From JSC-12 sp033764965 (lineage in GTDB: Bacteria > Cyanobacteriota > Cyanobacteriia > Leptolyngbyales > Leptolyngbyaceae): a stretch of 64,000 nucleotides of DNA. The notes beneath the pieces are model-generated. The model ran no database searches, was not told the DNA's origin, and saw nothing but the letters and a program-made list of their open reading frames with translations. Where the stretch lies: positions 31,504 to 95,503 of the forward strand of contig JANRIN010000154.1 in the NCBI GenBank assembly GCA_033764965.1, read 5' to 3'. This document shows positions 1 to 8,933 of this stretch, in pieces. Position numbers and translations under genes: made by a program. Numbering within the stretch: position 1 is the stretch's first letter; every line of letters begins with the position of its first letter.

Positions 1-2278
1 CCAGCAGACTATCCGCTTTCGCCAAAGCGAGTTGGGCTTTGATGGATTCCAGTTGTTTTTGGGAGGCTTTCAGTTCGTTTTGCAGAATAGTAATGCGATC
101 GGCGATTTCTTCCGGCTTGACCTTAAAGCGATCGCTCAAATCTTTGACGACGGCATCTCGCACGTTGAGGTATTCCAGCACGGCTGGACCTGCCACTGCT
201 TCAATGCGCCGGATGCCAGAAGCAACTCCAGTTTCCGAAACAATCTTGAACAGACCAATTTCTGCCGTGTTATTAACGTGGGTGCCGCCGCATAGTTCCA
301 TTGACACTCCCGGCAAATCCAGCACCCGCACCTCGCTACTGTACTTCTCACCGAACATGGCGATCGCACCACGGGCTTTCGCTTCAGCCAGCGGCAATGT
401 GTATATTTGGGCAGTGTGCGCTTCGGCAATCCAGATATTGATTTGATCTTCAACCTGTTGCAACTCGTCGGAAGTGAGGGGACGAGGGCAGTGGAAATCG
501 AACCGCAGGCGATCGAAGGCAACCAGCGATCCAGCTTGCGAGATGGAGTCATCTACGATTTGTTTGAGTGCCGATTGCAGCAAATGGGTGGCGGTATGGT
601 TTGCCTGGGCGCGACGACGACAGGCGAGATCAATTTGGGCGTTGACCACATCAGCCACATGCAAGGTGCCGCGCTCAATCCGTCCATAGTGCACAAAAAA
701 GCCGGATTCTTTTTGTACGTCTTCAATCCGAACCACAACATTTTCGCCGAGTAAGTAACCCCGATCGCCCACTTGTCCACCGGATTCTGCATAGAAAGGA
801 GTTTGATCCAGAATCACTTGCACTTCGGTTCCCGCTTCTGCCATTGGCACCGCATGACCACCCACCATCAGGGCTTGCACTTCCGCTTCTGAAGCCGATT
901 GAGTGTAACCGAGAAACTCAGTTTCGTGAATATGTTCAGCCAGTTGGTTAATGGCACCTTGCACCGTCAGGTCAATGGTTTCGACCGCATCTCGCGATCG
1001 CTGCCGTTGTTTGTCCATCTCGACTTTGAACCCAGCCATATCAACCGTGAGTCCTTTTTCAGCCGCGATTTCCTCCGTCAGTTCTACTGGAAATCCGTAA
1101 GTGTCGTACAGCTTGAAGGCACTCTCGCCGGGAATTTGTCCGCCTGCGCCGATTTGCTCCATCAAGTTCGATAGCTCTCCTTCGCCAAATTCCAGGGTTT
1201 TCAAGAAGCGCACCTCTTCCCGTTGCAATGCCAGCTTAATCGTGAGTTCCATCTGGCGCACATTGGGATAGGCATCCTGGGAAAGCGCGATCGCGGTTTC
1301 TGCTATTTGGGGAGTAAATTCTTTGTTAATGCCAATCAAGCGTCCATAGCGAATCACTCGCCGAATCAAGCGGCGCAGCACATACCCACGTCCTTCATTG
1401 GAGACGGTGATGCCATCCGCCAGCATATGCACCACTGCCCGGATGTGATCACCAATGACCTTGAGGGCAATTTTTGTAGCTTCGTCAGCTTTGATGTAGT
1501 CAATGCCAGCAATTTCTGCCGCTGTTTTGACGATCGGGAAGATTAAGTCTGTTTCGTAGTTATTGGGGACTTTTTGCAGGATTTGCGTCATCCGCTCCAA
1601 GCCCATCCCGGTGTCAATGTTTTTGTTTTGCAACGGGGTCAAGTTGCCTTCCAGATCCCGGTTATATTGCATGAACACCAGGTTATAGAACTCAATGAAG
1701 CGACTGTCATCTTCCAGGTCAATGTGGTCGTCGCCCAGTTCCGGTTTGAAGTCGTAATACAACTCGGAGCAAGGCCCGCAAGGTCCGGTCGGACCAGAGA
1801 CCCAAAAGTTATCATCAGCCCCCATGCGCTGGATTCGATGGGCGGGAATGCCGATTTCATCTCGCCAAATGGCAAAGGCTTCGTCATCGTCCTCAAACAC
1901 GCTCACCACCACCCGATCGGCAGGTAGCCCGAAGACCTGGGTCGAAAGTTCCCATGCCCAGGCAATCGCCTGAGACTTGAAGTAATCGCCAAAGCTAAAG
2001 TTGCCCAACATCTCAAAAAAGGTCTGATGACGAGCGGTACGCCCCACATTTTCGATGTCGTTGGTGCGGATACACTTCTGAGAAGTGGTTGCCCGTGGAA
2101 ACTCCGCCGCTCGTTGCCCCAGAAAAATCGGCTTGAAGGGAAGCATTCCCGCGATCGTCAACAGAACAGTTGGATCTTCCGGCACCAATGAGGCACTGGG
2201 AAGGATTTGATGTCCTTTGGCTGCGAAGAATTCTAAAAAAGTTTGCCGAATTTGGGCACCGGTCAGGGGAGTAACCAT
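1..2278 (-). CDS. alaS: alanyl-tRNA synthetase, 5' part (3' end beyond the window)
   Basis: Charges tRNA-Ala with alanine in the cytosol and clears mischarged Ser/Gly. The reading frame is open from the ATG at 2278 to the window edge, giving about 759 of the usual ~880 residues. Visible family features are the N-terminus with FFAAKGH, the class II segment [35 protein letters not shown], the active-site stretch TGMGLERM, and the editing-domain zinc motif HTATH (His561 and His565). The last visible residues are a charged Ala/Leu/Lys helix, as expected just before the C-Ala domain. The gene lies upstream on its strand of nothing else in the window, so operon partners would be to the left. Identification is secure; only the C-terminal end is unseen. 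Confidence 0.97.
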   Translation of the reverse strand, partial: [759 protein letters not shown]

Positions 2279-2487
2279 GATTGTGTGGATAAGCTGTGCG
2301 TTGAATCAATAATCATCTTTCTTCATCATGCCGCATGATTCTACCAAGACGGATACTTACGGGGATGAGATTGAAGAAGATGGCACAGATGAACCCTGAG
2401 GGAGCGAGTAGATGGGAGATGGGAGGAGGGTGGGTGCTTTTTTGCCTTTTGCCGCTCGTGAGCCTCGCCGAATGACCTTTTGCTTTT

Positions 2488-2961
2488 TTAGGCTGCACCT
2501 AAGATCTGCCGATTCATTTCCAAAATGGGACAAATGAGGTTAGCTTGGCTGGGAGAGAGATGCTGCTTAATGACTTCCTGCATGATTTGGTAAGTGGCGT
2601 TACAGCTGCGCTCGGCACCAAAGGCTTTCATGATGGTTCGCATCCAGAACAACAGGCGTTCGCGCAAAGAGTCGGGATCGTTGAGCAACATGGCGATCGC
2701 AGAATAGCGCAATACTCGAATCGTATCTCGCTTCCACTTCGCACTGACATCCGCATCGCCACTTAAAAATAACTCAGGAGCGTAGGTTCTTATCTTGGCG
2801 TACACTTGCTGCACGATTTGCCCTTCTGCAGCTTTGAGTTGTTGATAGGTTTGTGCCCTTAACAAGAAAGAACGGGCAAAATCATCAACGACTTGTAACT
2901 CTTCGTCTGTGGCATAGCGTCCATCGGTTTTGTAGCTCAGGGCATGAAGCTGACTTAGCAT
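2488..2961 (-). CDS. phycobilisome-like globin-fold protein without bilin cysteine
   Basis: A 157-residue member of the phycobilisome protein superfamily. The N-terminal helices (RYATDEELQ) and the core KWKRDTIRVLRYSAIAML, followed by LNDPDSLRERLLFWMRT, align in order with allophycocyanin helices. At the position where phycobiliproteins carry the bilin-binding cysteine (C-x-RD) this protein has Trp76, so it probably binds no bilin through the usual thioether. It is therefore more likely a structural or regulatory relative than a light-harvesting subunit. I chose the ATG at 2961 because AAGGA stands 9 bases before it and the family begins MLSQL; an upstream ATG at 2997 would add 12 residues. 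It is followed by no partner; the ferredoxin gene at 3274-3759 lies upstream on the same strand, 312 bases away. Confidence 0.8.
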   Translation of the reverse strand: MLSQLHALSYKTDGRYATDEELQVVDDFARSFLLRAQTYQQLKAAEGQIVQQVYAKIRTYAPELFLSGDADVSAKWKRDTIRVLRYSAIAMLLNDPDSLRERLLFWMRTIMKAFGAERSCNATYQIMQEVIKQHLSPSQANLICPILEMNRQILGAA

Positions 2962-3273
2962 GATGAGTTCCTTAATCCAACCTGCGGCTTCTTCCAATCT
3001 GCCCCAAAACAGGGAAAAAGTAACGTTTTGCGAAGAGAAGTAGACCGTATTCGGGATGAAGTCTGAATCATTAGTGGGAGAAATTCAATAAAACCAGGAT
3101 TCTTGGGTTGGGCATAGCACTGCTCTGCTCTTACAGAACCAGACTTTCTCAGATTATTTATAGATCTGGTCGGAACGCTTAGGACAAAGAAAAGTTGCAA
3201 AGCCAACACTGAGTAGGCGTTCTGACTCGCCTCCGCCACGTTATACAGGGCTACGGCTATAGTTTGTGTTTTC
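2962..3273. other. 312-base intergenic stretch
   Basis: Lies between the ferredoxin gene and the phycobilisome-like gene, both on the minus strand. Apart from the ribosome binding site AAGGA next to 2961 I see no gene, clear hairpin or repeat. The length suggests that the downstream gene may have its own promoter. Confidence 0.5.
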
Positions 3274-3759
3274 CTAGTAGTCTTTTGTGTGAGGGAAATA
3301 TTGTCCTACGTTGAAACTGGTGGTGTCTTCGATCTGTTTCAGCATCGAGCGGGTAATCAACTTGCCTGCTTCTACAAGAACTTGTCCGGTCAGTGGATGG
3401 AGTAGATCCTGTTCAGCCCGCCGTCCAATTAAGGCTTCGATGTCTTTAATGGAGTTGATATACATCCCCGGAGGCAGTTCAACGATGACTCCGTTTTGCA
3501 ACACCCGCGCTTGACACGCTAAGCGAGAGTTGGGCTTGCAGGTTGTGATCACTTCTAACGTGCGCTGTTCGCGGCGATTGATGGGGGAGAGGGCTTGCAT
3601 CCCATCTTTTACATACACATGGCAGGTGGCACACATTCCACGCCCACCGCATTCTTTGAGGACATCTAAATCTTTGTTGATCAGAACGGACAGGAGATTG
3701 CCATTCGTTTCGATCGCCGTTTCTTGGGAGATTGGCTCAAGTCGGACGGTTTTGACCAT
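3274..3759 (-). CDS. [2Fe-2S] ferredoxin with C-terminal extension
   Basis: A 161-residue electron carrier. The first ~95 residues form a [2Fe-2S] ferredoxin domain with cysteines 37, 43, 46 and 82, spaced C-x5-C-x2-C-x35-C. This is closer to the adrenodoxin type than to the C-x4-C-x2-C spacing of photosynthetic PetF. An extra cysteine (Cys74) lies within the domain. Residues ~100-161 form an extra segment not found in ordinary ferredoxins (IEALIGRRAEQDLLHPLTGQ, ending HTKDY) whose role I cannot assign. The neighbours on the same strand are a Roadblock-like protein upstream and a bilin-less phycobilisome-like protein downstream, so a photosynthesis-linked or regulatory electron-transfer role is possible, but this is inference. 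Confidence 0.88.
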   Translation of the reverse strand: MVKTVRLEPISQETAIETNGNLLSVLINKDLDVLKECGGRGMCATCHVYVKDGMQALSPINRREQRTLEVITTCKPNSRLACQARVLQNGVIVELPPGMYINSIKDIEALIGRRAEQDLLHPLTGQVLVEAGKLITRSMLKQIEDTTSFNVGQYFPHTKDY

Positions 3760-3782
3760 AGGAACCTCATGGGGGACTGGAG

Positions 3783-3897
3783 ATTTAGGGTGAGTGAGGT
3801 AAGTGAGTAAGTGAGTGGATCCGTCAGTGGTGATTGAGCTTACTTTCTACTGGTTCACTGATTTACCCACCCGCTCACCCACTCGCCTTCTCCCTTC
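3783..3897. repeat. GTGAGTG-type short tandem repeats with inverted counterpart
   Basis: The left part carries several GTGAGT/GTAAGTGA units (about 3789-3820) and the right part carries the complementary ACCCACCCGCTCACCCACTC type (about 3869-3888). The stretch could thus fold into a long imperfect hairpin. The same sequence style recurs at 63703-63860. It lies in the gap between the ferredoxin and Roadblock-like genes. Confidence 0.6.
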
Positions 3898-3906
3898 TGT
3901 CTCTAG

Positions 3907-4827
3907 TTATCCCCAAAGCAATTTCTTTTGTTCATCCGTCAATGCTTTTTGTTGAATCAGGGTGGGGAAGTCGCGAATGACCTGACTGCAACGTTTGATG
4001 AAGTTAGCTACCCATTCTTGCAGCCAAGCTTGCTGATCAGGGGTGAGAAGAGTTTGCAGTTGTTGGGGAGTGGCATTCATCAGGCTAATTTGAGCCGTGC
4101 GATCGACCTGAAACTGGCTTATCCACTCCTGCTGAGGGCGAGTGGCTTTCCAATAGTTGGCAATAACGTGCGTACCCAGATATTGAGTAGTGAACTGGCT
4201 GAGCGTGTTAAGGGCGACGATCGCTTCGTTAAGGTTGGCTGCTTTTGCGGGGGAGACTGCTGGAGTTGAGCCATTAGTTGAAGTATCCAGCGGTGGCTTG
4301 GGGGATGGCGGAGCAGGCGCAGTATTGATTACGGGAACCTGGTTCGCGGGGGGAACAGAATTTGGCGCAGGAATTTCCTTTGAAGAGGGCGTGATTTCAG
4401 TACGTTGAGTTCGTTGGGTGGAGGTGCGACGAGTCGTGGTAATGCCTGGAAGATTAACCGTGCTGGCAATCAGGCGAAATGTGGCGATCGCATTAGGAAT
4501 ATCTTCTCTGATGGTTGCTTTTAGGTTTTTAATAGTTTTTAGATAGTCGGAGTAGACCAAATTACCTTGAGTTAAAACCAGCAAAATAATTCCACGATCA
4601 AGTTTATAAATGTAGACTTGATGCCCACCAAAGTGAAACTCAAAGGATTCAAACTCGTCAGGAATTGTTTCAAACACTTGCAAAATGCCCTGAGTTAGAG
4701 CTTCTTTTTGTTGGAAATTTAAGGTTTGATCGATTCCACAAAAACAAGGGCGGGATCGCCTATCCATGAGAGCAACACCCGCAATTCCTGGTAAATTCAG
4801 AAAGTCCAGAATAACTTCCTGTTTCAT
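3907..4827 (-). CDS. conserved cyanobacterial protein with Roadblock/LC7-like N-terminal domain
   Basis: 306 residues, not recognised with certainty. Residues ~1-125 (LPGIAGVALMDRRSRPCFCG, then FHFGGHQVYIYKLDRGIILLVLTQ) have the alternating strand and helix pattern of Roadblock/LC7 domains, which often act with small GTPases or as dimeric scaffolds. Residues ~130-195 are a low-complexity linker rich in Pro, Thr and Ser. Residues ~197-306 form a helical domain (LNEAIVALNTLSQFTTQYLG to the C-terminus) rich in Trp and Gln. There is no signal peptide or membrane helix, so it is probably cytosolic. It is the first gene of the minus-strand group with the ferredoxin and the phycobilisome-like protein. 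The Roadblock assignment is from pattern only. Confidence 0.7.
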   Translation of the reverse strand: MKQEVILDFLNLPGIAGVALMDRRSRPCFCGIDQTLNFQQKEALTQGILQVFETIPDEFESFEFHFGGHQVYIYKLDRGIILLVLTQGNLVYSDYLKTIKNLKATIREDIPNAIATFRLIASTVNLPGITTTRRTSTQRTQRTEITPSSKEIPAPNSVPPANQVPVINTAPAPPSPKPPLDTSTNGSTPAVSPAKAANLNEAIVALNTLSQFTTQYLGTHVIANYWKATRPQQEWISQFQVDRTAQISLMNATPQQLQTLLTPDQQAWLQEWVANFIKRCSQVIRDFPTLIQQKALTDEQKKLLWG

Positions 4828-5020
4828 AAAGTCTTAGTTACGTTTCTACACAATTCTAGGGTGGACTGCATGACTGGAGATTTCACAGATTATTTCATAG
4901 TTTTTCTATGCTAGGGTTTTGGTTTTAGAAGCCTATTTGCGTCAGTAGTTGCCGTTATACCTCAGTTTTTCCAACTCGCTGTTCGTCCTCAAAGCTCCTT
5001 TTATTTTTTGGTTTAGCCGT

Positions 5021-6049
5021 ATGTCTGATCTTCCTTTTACTTTGGATCAACTCCGCATTCTCAAGGCGATCGCTGCCGAGGGGAGCTTCAAACGCGCTGC
5101 TGACAGCCTGTACGTTTCTCAGCCCGCAGTTAGTTTACAGGTGCAAAACCTGGAACGCCAGTTGGATGTGCCCCTGTTCGATCGCGGGGGGCGACGGGCA
5201 CAACTCACTGAAGCTGGACATCTTTTACTAAATTACGGCGAAAAGATCCTCACCCTATGTCAAGAAACCTGTCGCGCCCTAGAAGACTTACAGAATCTTC
5301 AAGGCGGCACCCTGATCATTGGAGCCAGTCAAACCACGGGAACTTACCTGTTGCCCCGGATGATTGGGGTATTCCGGCAAAAATACCCGGATGTTGCAGT
5401 TCAGCTTCATGTTCATTCCACTCGTCGCACCTCCTGGAGTGTTGCCAATGGACAGATTGATCTGGCAATTATTGGTGGTGAAATTTCTCCCGAACTGCAA
5501 GACTCCTTAGAAATTATTCCCTATGCGGAGGACGAACTTGCGCTCATTCTGCCCGTAAATCATGCTTTAGCAAAGGAAGAGGTTGTCCAGAAGGATGATC
5601 TTTACAAGCTGCAATTCATCGTGCTGGACTCGCAATCGACCATTCGTAAGGTGATTGATCAAGTTCTAACGCGCTGTGGGATTGAAACTCGCCGTTTGCG
5701 GATTGAAATGGAGTTAAACTCGATCGAGGCGATTAAAAACGCTGTGCAATCAGGGTTGGGGGCTGCTTTTGTTTCTATATCGGCGATCGAAAAAGAACTG
5801 CAAATGGGAGTGCTGCATCGGGCGGCAATTAATGATGTGGTGGTCAAGCGAATGCTATCCGTGATCATTAATCCCAATCGCTATCGCTCCAAAGCGGCAG
5901 AGGCGTTCTGTAAAGAAATCTTGCCGAAGTTCGCGACTTATACAGCGCAGTTGCAGAATTACCCTGTGTCTGGGCACGCCGACGTTTTGCATTCGATTAG
6001 CACCAGTCTGGAAAAGCCCTCGCTTGTTGTGCCGGATATTGATGCCTGA
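5021..6049 (+). CDS. rbcR: LysR-type regulator RbcR (rubisco operon / carbon metabolism)
   Basis: A LysR-type transcription factor of 342 residues. The winged helix-turn-helix at residues ~5-65 (LDQLRILKAIAAEGSFKRAA, then VSQPAVSLQVQNLE) is followed by a linker helix and a two-lobed effector domain starting at GGTLIIGASQTTGTYLLPRM. The wording matches the RbcR/Ycf30 group of cyanobacteria and plastids, which controls rubisco and carbon-concentration genes. I placed the start at the ATG at 5021 (MSDLPFTLDQL), as the family begins there; a longer in-frame start at 4949 would add 24 unlikely residues. Its stop is only 8 bases before the Ser/Thr kinase gene, so the two are probably cotranscribed. 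Confidence 0.92.
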   Translation: MSDLPFTLDQLRILKAIAAEGSFKRAADSLYVSQPAVSLQVQNLERQLDVPLFDRGGRRAQLTEAGHLLLNYGEKILTLCQETCRALEDLQNLQGGTLIIGASQTTGTYLLPRMIGVFRQKYPDVAVQLHVHSTRRTSWSVANGQIDLAIIGGEISPELQDSLEIIPYAEDELALILPVNHALAKEEVVQKDDLYKLQFIVLDSQSTIRKVIDQVLTRCGIETRRLRIEMELNSIEAIKNAVQSGLGAAFVSISAIEKELQMGVLHRAAINDVVVKRMLSVIINPNRYRSKAAEAFCKEILPKFATYTAQLQNYPVSGHADVLHSISTSLEKPSLVVPDIDA

Positions 6050-6057
6050 CATTCATC

Positions 6058-7491
6058 ATGGATCTTTATTGCACCCGTCCAGGATGCCCCAAGCCCGTGA
6101 ATCCTTTTGCAGACCTGGATGATGCTGCAACGTTAAAATCTGTTCCCCAAAAATACTGTACCTCCTGTGGGATGCCGTTGATTTTAGTTGGGCGGTATCT
6201 GCCAACCAAGTTGCTGGGGCAGGGGGGCTTTGGGGCAGCGTTTTTGGCGTGCGATCGCTATACCCCCGCGATGCGTCAATGTGTGGTGAAGCTGTTCCTA
6301 CCCTCCAATACGCTCAGCCCCACTCAACTCCAAACCGCCCAGGAGCTATTTGAACGAGAAGCCCAGGCTCTAGATGAACTGGGCAACGAACATCCACAAA
6401 TTCCAGATCTGTTTGCCTTTTTTGAATTAACGGTTCCAGCATGGCAACCCAATAAGGAAGATCAGTTTTTTTATTTGGTTCAAGAATACATTGACGGGCA
6501 GACGATGGAGGAAGAACTCAACCAGCATGGCGTATTTTCTTCGGCGGCGGTGATTGAAGTGCTGCGCGAGATTCTCACTGTGCTTCAGTTTGTGCATGAC
6601 CGGGGAGCCATTCATCGAGATATCAAGCCCACAAATATCATGCGGCATCGCAACGGCTTGATCTATTTGCTGGATTTTGGTGCGGTGCGGCAGGTCGCAA
6701 AGGGCGGCAAATCTACCGGGATCTATTCGGAAGGCTATGCTCCTCCAGAACAGATGAATGGCAGCGAAGTGTATCCTTCCAGTGATTTGTATGCTCTGGC
6801 AGTTACTTGTATTTTGCTGCTGACGGGCAAACAGCCCACCGATTTGTATGATGCTTATCGCAATGTTTGGCGTTGGCGAAATGACGCTCCCCAAGTGAAT
6901 CCAGCGTTAGCAGACGTGCTCGATCGTATGTTGCAGGTGACTCCCAGCGAACGGTATCAATCGGCAGTAGATGTATTGCAGGCTTTAGTAACCATCACCC
7001 AATCCGCTGGAGCCGCAACGCACCAACAAGGATCATCCAATGCTGCTGTTCCCGCGACAACCCTACCCCCAGCCGGAAATCCCGCCCCCCTTGCCCCACC
7101 GCCCCTGCGACCGGCGATCGCCCCTTTCTCAATTCCAGAACTTCTCCTGGGGGCAGGTTTCACCGGGTTTCAAGGGGGTTTACTGGCGATTGCCTTAGTC
7201 AGCCTATTGGGCACAACCGCATTGAGTGCAGGATTTTGGCTGATTTTGTTAGTTGGATTAATTCTGGCTCAATCTCGACGGGTGATTGAACGAGTGGATT
7301 TGTTGCTGTTGGCTGGACTCACCCTTGTCCTCGTCCTATTCATTCCGCCCTTGCGAACGGCGATCGCGCCTTTTCTGGGAAATGGCTTGATCACCATCCT
7401 GGTTGTCGCTGGATTTGCTAGTTTAGGAGCGATCGCGGTTACGATCCTGTTTCGGCTAATTTATCTTTTGGCAAGGCGATTTCTACCCTGA
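6058..7491 (+). CDS. membrane-anchored Ser/Thr protein kinase with N-terminal zinc ribbon
   Basis: 477 residues. The N-terminus carries two cysteine pairs (CTRPGC and CTSCG, within residues ~5-38), likely a zinc ribbon. The kinase domain spans ~45-300: glycine loop GQGGFGAAF, lysine in VVKLF, HRDIKPTN with catalytic Asp188, and DFGA with Asp206, followed by YAPPEQ. All catalytic residues are present. A Pro/Ala-rich linker (~310-360) leads to three or four hydrophobic segments (~365-475), so the kinase faces the cytosol from a membrane anchor at its C-terminus. It follows rbcR by 8 bases and precedes a PstS-like gene. In cyanobacteria such kinases are often near solute-binding proteins, suggesting nutrient sensing, but the substrate is unknown. 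Confidence 0.93.
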   Translation: MDLYCTRPGCPKPVNPFADLDDAATLKSVPQKYCTSCGMPLILVGRYLPTKLLGQGGFGAAFLACDRYTPAMRQCVVKLFLPSNTLSPTQLQTAQELFEREAQALDELGNEHPQIPDLFAFFELTVPAWQPNKEDQFFYLVQEYIDGQTMEEELNQHGVFSSAAVIEVLREILTVLQFVHDRGAIHRDIKPTNIMRHRNGLIYLLDFGAVRQVAKGGKSTGIYSEGYAPPEQMNGSEVYPSSDLYALAVTCILLLTGKQPTDLYDAYRNVWRWRNDAPQVNPALADVLDRMLQVTPSERYQSAVDVLQALVTITQSAGAATHQQGSSNAAVPATTLPPAGNPAPLAPPPLRPAIAPFSIPELLLGAGFTGFQGGLLAIALVSLLGTTALSAGFWLILLVGLILAQSRRVIERVDLLLLAGLTLVLVLFIPPLRTAIAPFLGNGLITILVVAGFASLGAIAVTILFRLIYLLARRFLP

Positions 7492-7497
7492 CACTGG

Positions 7498-7740
7498 ATT
7501 AGGGCTGCCGCAAACCTCGGAGGTTTTACTAAAAATGAAGCGTAATCGCCAGTGTTGACGCTTAAGCCTCCGGGGTTTAAGCAGGGCTGTGAATTTCTTA
7601 GGATCTTGAACGAAATAATCTATAAAAGTTAGATCTGCTGTAGGGTGCACACGGCTGTGCGCCCGTACCGAGAAATTCCAGGTTAATTAATCCTCATCCC
7701 CAACCCTTCTCCCAAGTTGGGAAAAGGGTTGGGGATGAGG
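7498..7740. repeat. cluster of dispersed repeats in a 311-base gap, with a perfect 17-bp inverted repeat
   Basis: The gap 7492-7802 holds no gene. At 7508-7530 it carries a GCAAACCTCGGAGGTTTTAC element, with a related inverted copy at ~7565-7582; relatives lie at 26993, 38041 and 56557. At ~7640-7668 is a short GC-rich palindrome (GTAGGGTGCACAC...GCCCGTAC). At 7692-7708 and 7724-7740 are the arms of a perfect 17-bp inverted repeat (CCTCATCCCCAACCCTT) with a 15-base loop, a common cyanobacterial repeat type that could also end transcription of the kinase gene. Confidence 0.8.
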
Positions 7741-7802
7741 GCAAGCAATCCGATTTTTGCATCCGTTTCCTTGTAGTTAGAGGCAGTTCCCAGGCAAAAA
7801 CG

Positions 7803-8852
7803 ATGTCTCAATTTCAAAAAAGCGAAGTTCCAGCTTTGATTCTGGCTTTTCTGGTCACGGCTGGTTTAATTGGAGGCGGTCTTTGGTGGTTGGCGCGATC
7901 GACGGGAGCGAGTTGGGGGGGTCTTTTTTCCGCCTCAAAGACTTCAAATTCTGCTGCACCCAATTCTGAGGCGCAAAATTTTGCTCAAGTTCAAAATGTG
8001 CCCAACGGCTTGTTTAACTATGGGGGCAGCACAAGCTGGGCACCAATTCGGCGTGATGTGGACGCGGCAATTCAGTCCAGCTTTCCCAATTTCACCTTGC
8101 GCTACACCGACCCCGTCACGGGTACACCGGGGTCTGCGTCTGGAATTCGAATGCTGTTGGAGGGGCAACTGGCGATCGCTCAGGTGTCGCGATCGTTGAA
8201 AACTCAAGAGCTTCAGGAGGCACAACAACGGGGTTTTGCGCTCAAATCAGTGCCTGTGGCGATCGAGGGCATTGCGATCGCGGTACATCCCACCCTGCCG
8301 GTTGCCGGACTGAATTTAGAACAACTGCGAGATATTTACACAGGCAAGCTGACAAACTGGAATCAGGTAGGCGGACCCGACTTAGCCATTACTCCATACT
8401 CGCGCCGAGTTCAGGATGGAGGGACGGTTGAGTTTTTTGTAGAAAATGTTTTAGGCAATCAAGCCCTGGGCGGAACGGTGCGATCGGTCTACAGCACCAC
8501 CGATGCCCTGCGAAAAGTAAGCAATGATCCAGGTGGAATTTATTACGGCTCCGCGCCTGAAATTGTGCCGCAATGCTCCGTGAAACCGATCGCGATCGCT
8601 CGCCAGGGTAGTGCCTTTGTCGCCCCTTACCAAGACCCCCTGATTCCGTCAGAATCCTGTCCGGCTCAACGCAATCAGTTAAATACAGAAGCGTTTAAGT
8701 CTGGAAATTACCCGATGACCCGCCAACTGACGGTTGTGATTAAGCAAAATGGACAGAGTGAGCAGCAAGCGGGAGATGCCTACGCTAACTTGTTGCTGAC
8801 CAATCAAGGGCAAGAACTGATTCAGAACGCTGGGTTTGTTAGAATTCGTTGA
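7803..8852 (+). CDS. PstS-like substrate-binding protein with N-terminal membrane anchor
   Basis: 349 residues. Residues ~12-32 form a hydrophobic segment (ALILAFLVTAGLIGGGLWWL), either an uncleaved signal anchor or a signal peptide. The rest is a type II periplasmic binding protein of the PstS family: FNYGGSTSW, then SASGIRMLLEGQLAIAQVSR, LRDIYTGKLTNWNQVGG, and the C-terminal LLTNQGQELIQNAGFVR. The family binds phosphate for the Pst importer, but no pstCAB genes follow, so it may act as a phosphate sensor or a stand-alone binder. It is flanked by a Ser/Thr kinase (upstream) and a peptide-type ABC ATPase (downstream, 81 bases away). Confidence 0.88.
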   Translation: MSQFQKSEVPALILAFLVTAGLIGGGLWWLARSTGASWGGLFSASKTSNSAAPNSEAQNFAQVQNVPNGLFNYGGSTSWAPIRRDVDAAIQSSFPNFTLRYTDPVTGTPGSASGIRMLLEGQLAIAQVSRSLKTQELQEAQQRGFALKSVPVAIEGIAIAVHPTLPVAGLNLEQLRDIYTGKLTNWNQVGGPDLAITPYSRRVQDGGTVEFFVENVLGNQALGGTVRSVYSTTDALRKVSNDPGGIYYGSAPEIVPQCSVKPIAIARQGSAFVAPYQDPLIPSESCPAQRNQLNTEAFKSGNYPMTRQLTVVIKQNGQSEQQAGDAYANLLLTNQGQELIQNAGFVRIR

Positions 8853-8933
8853 TTGTCATGAACTGTACGCTGATTTGGTTAAGAGGCTGTTAGAATCCAA
8901 GAAACTTTTCGTTCCTGACCCCCTGCTGCCCCC

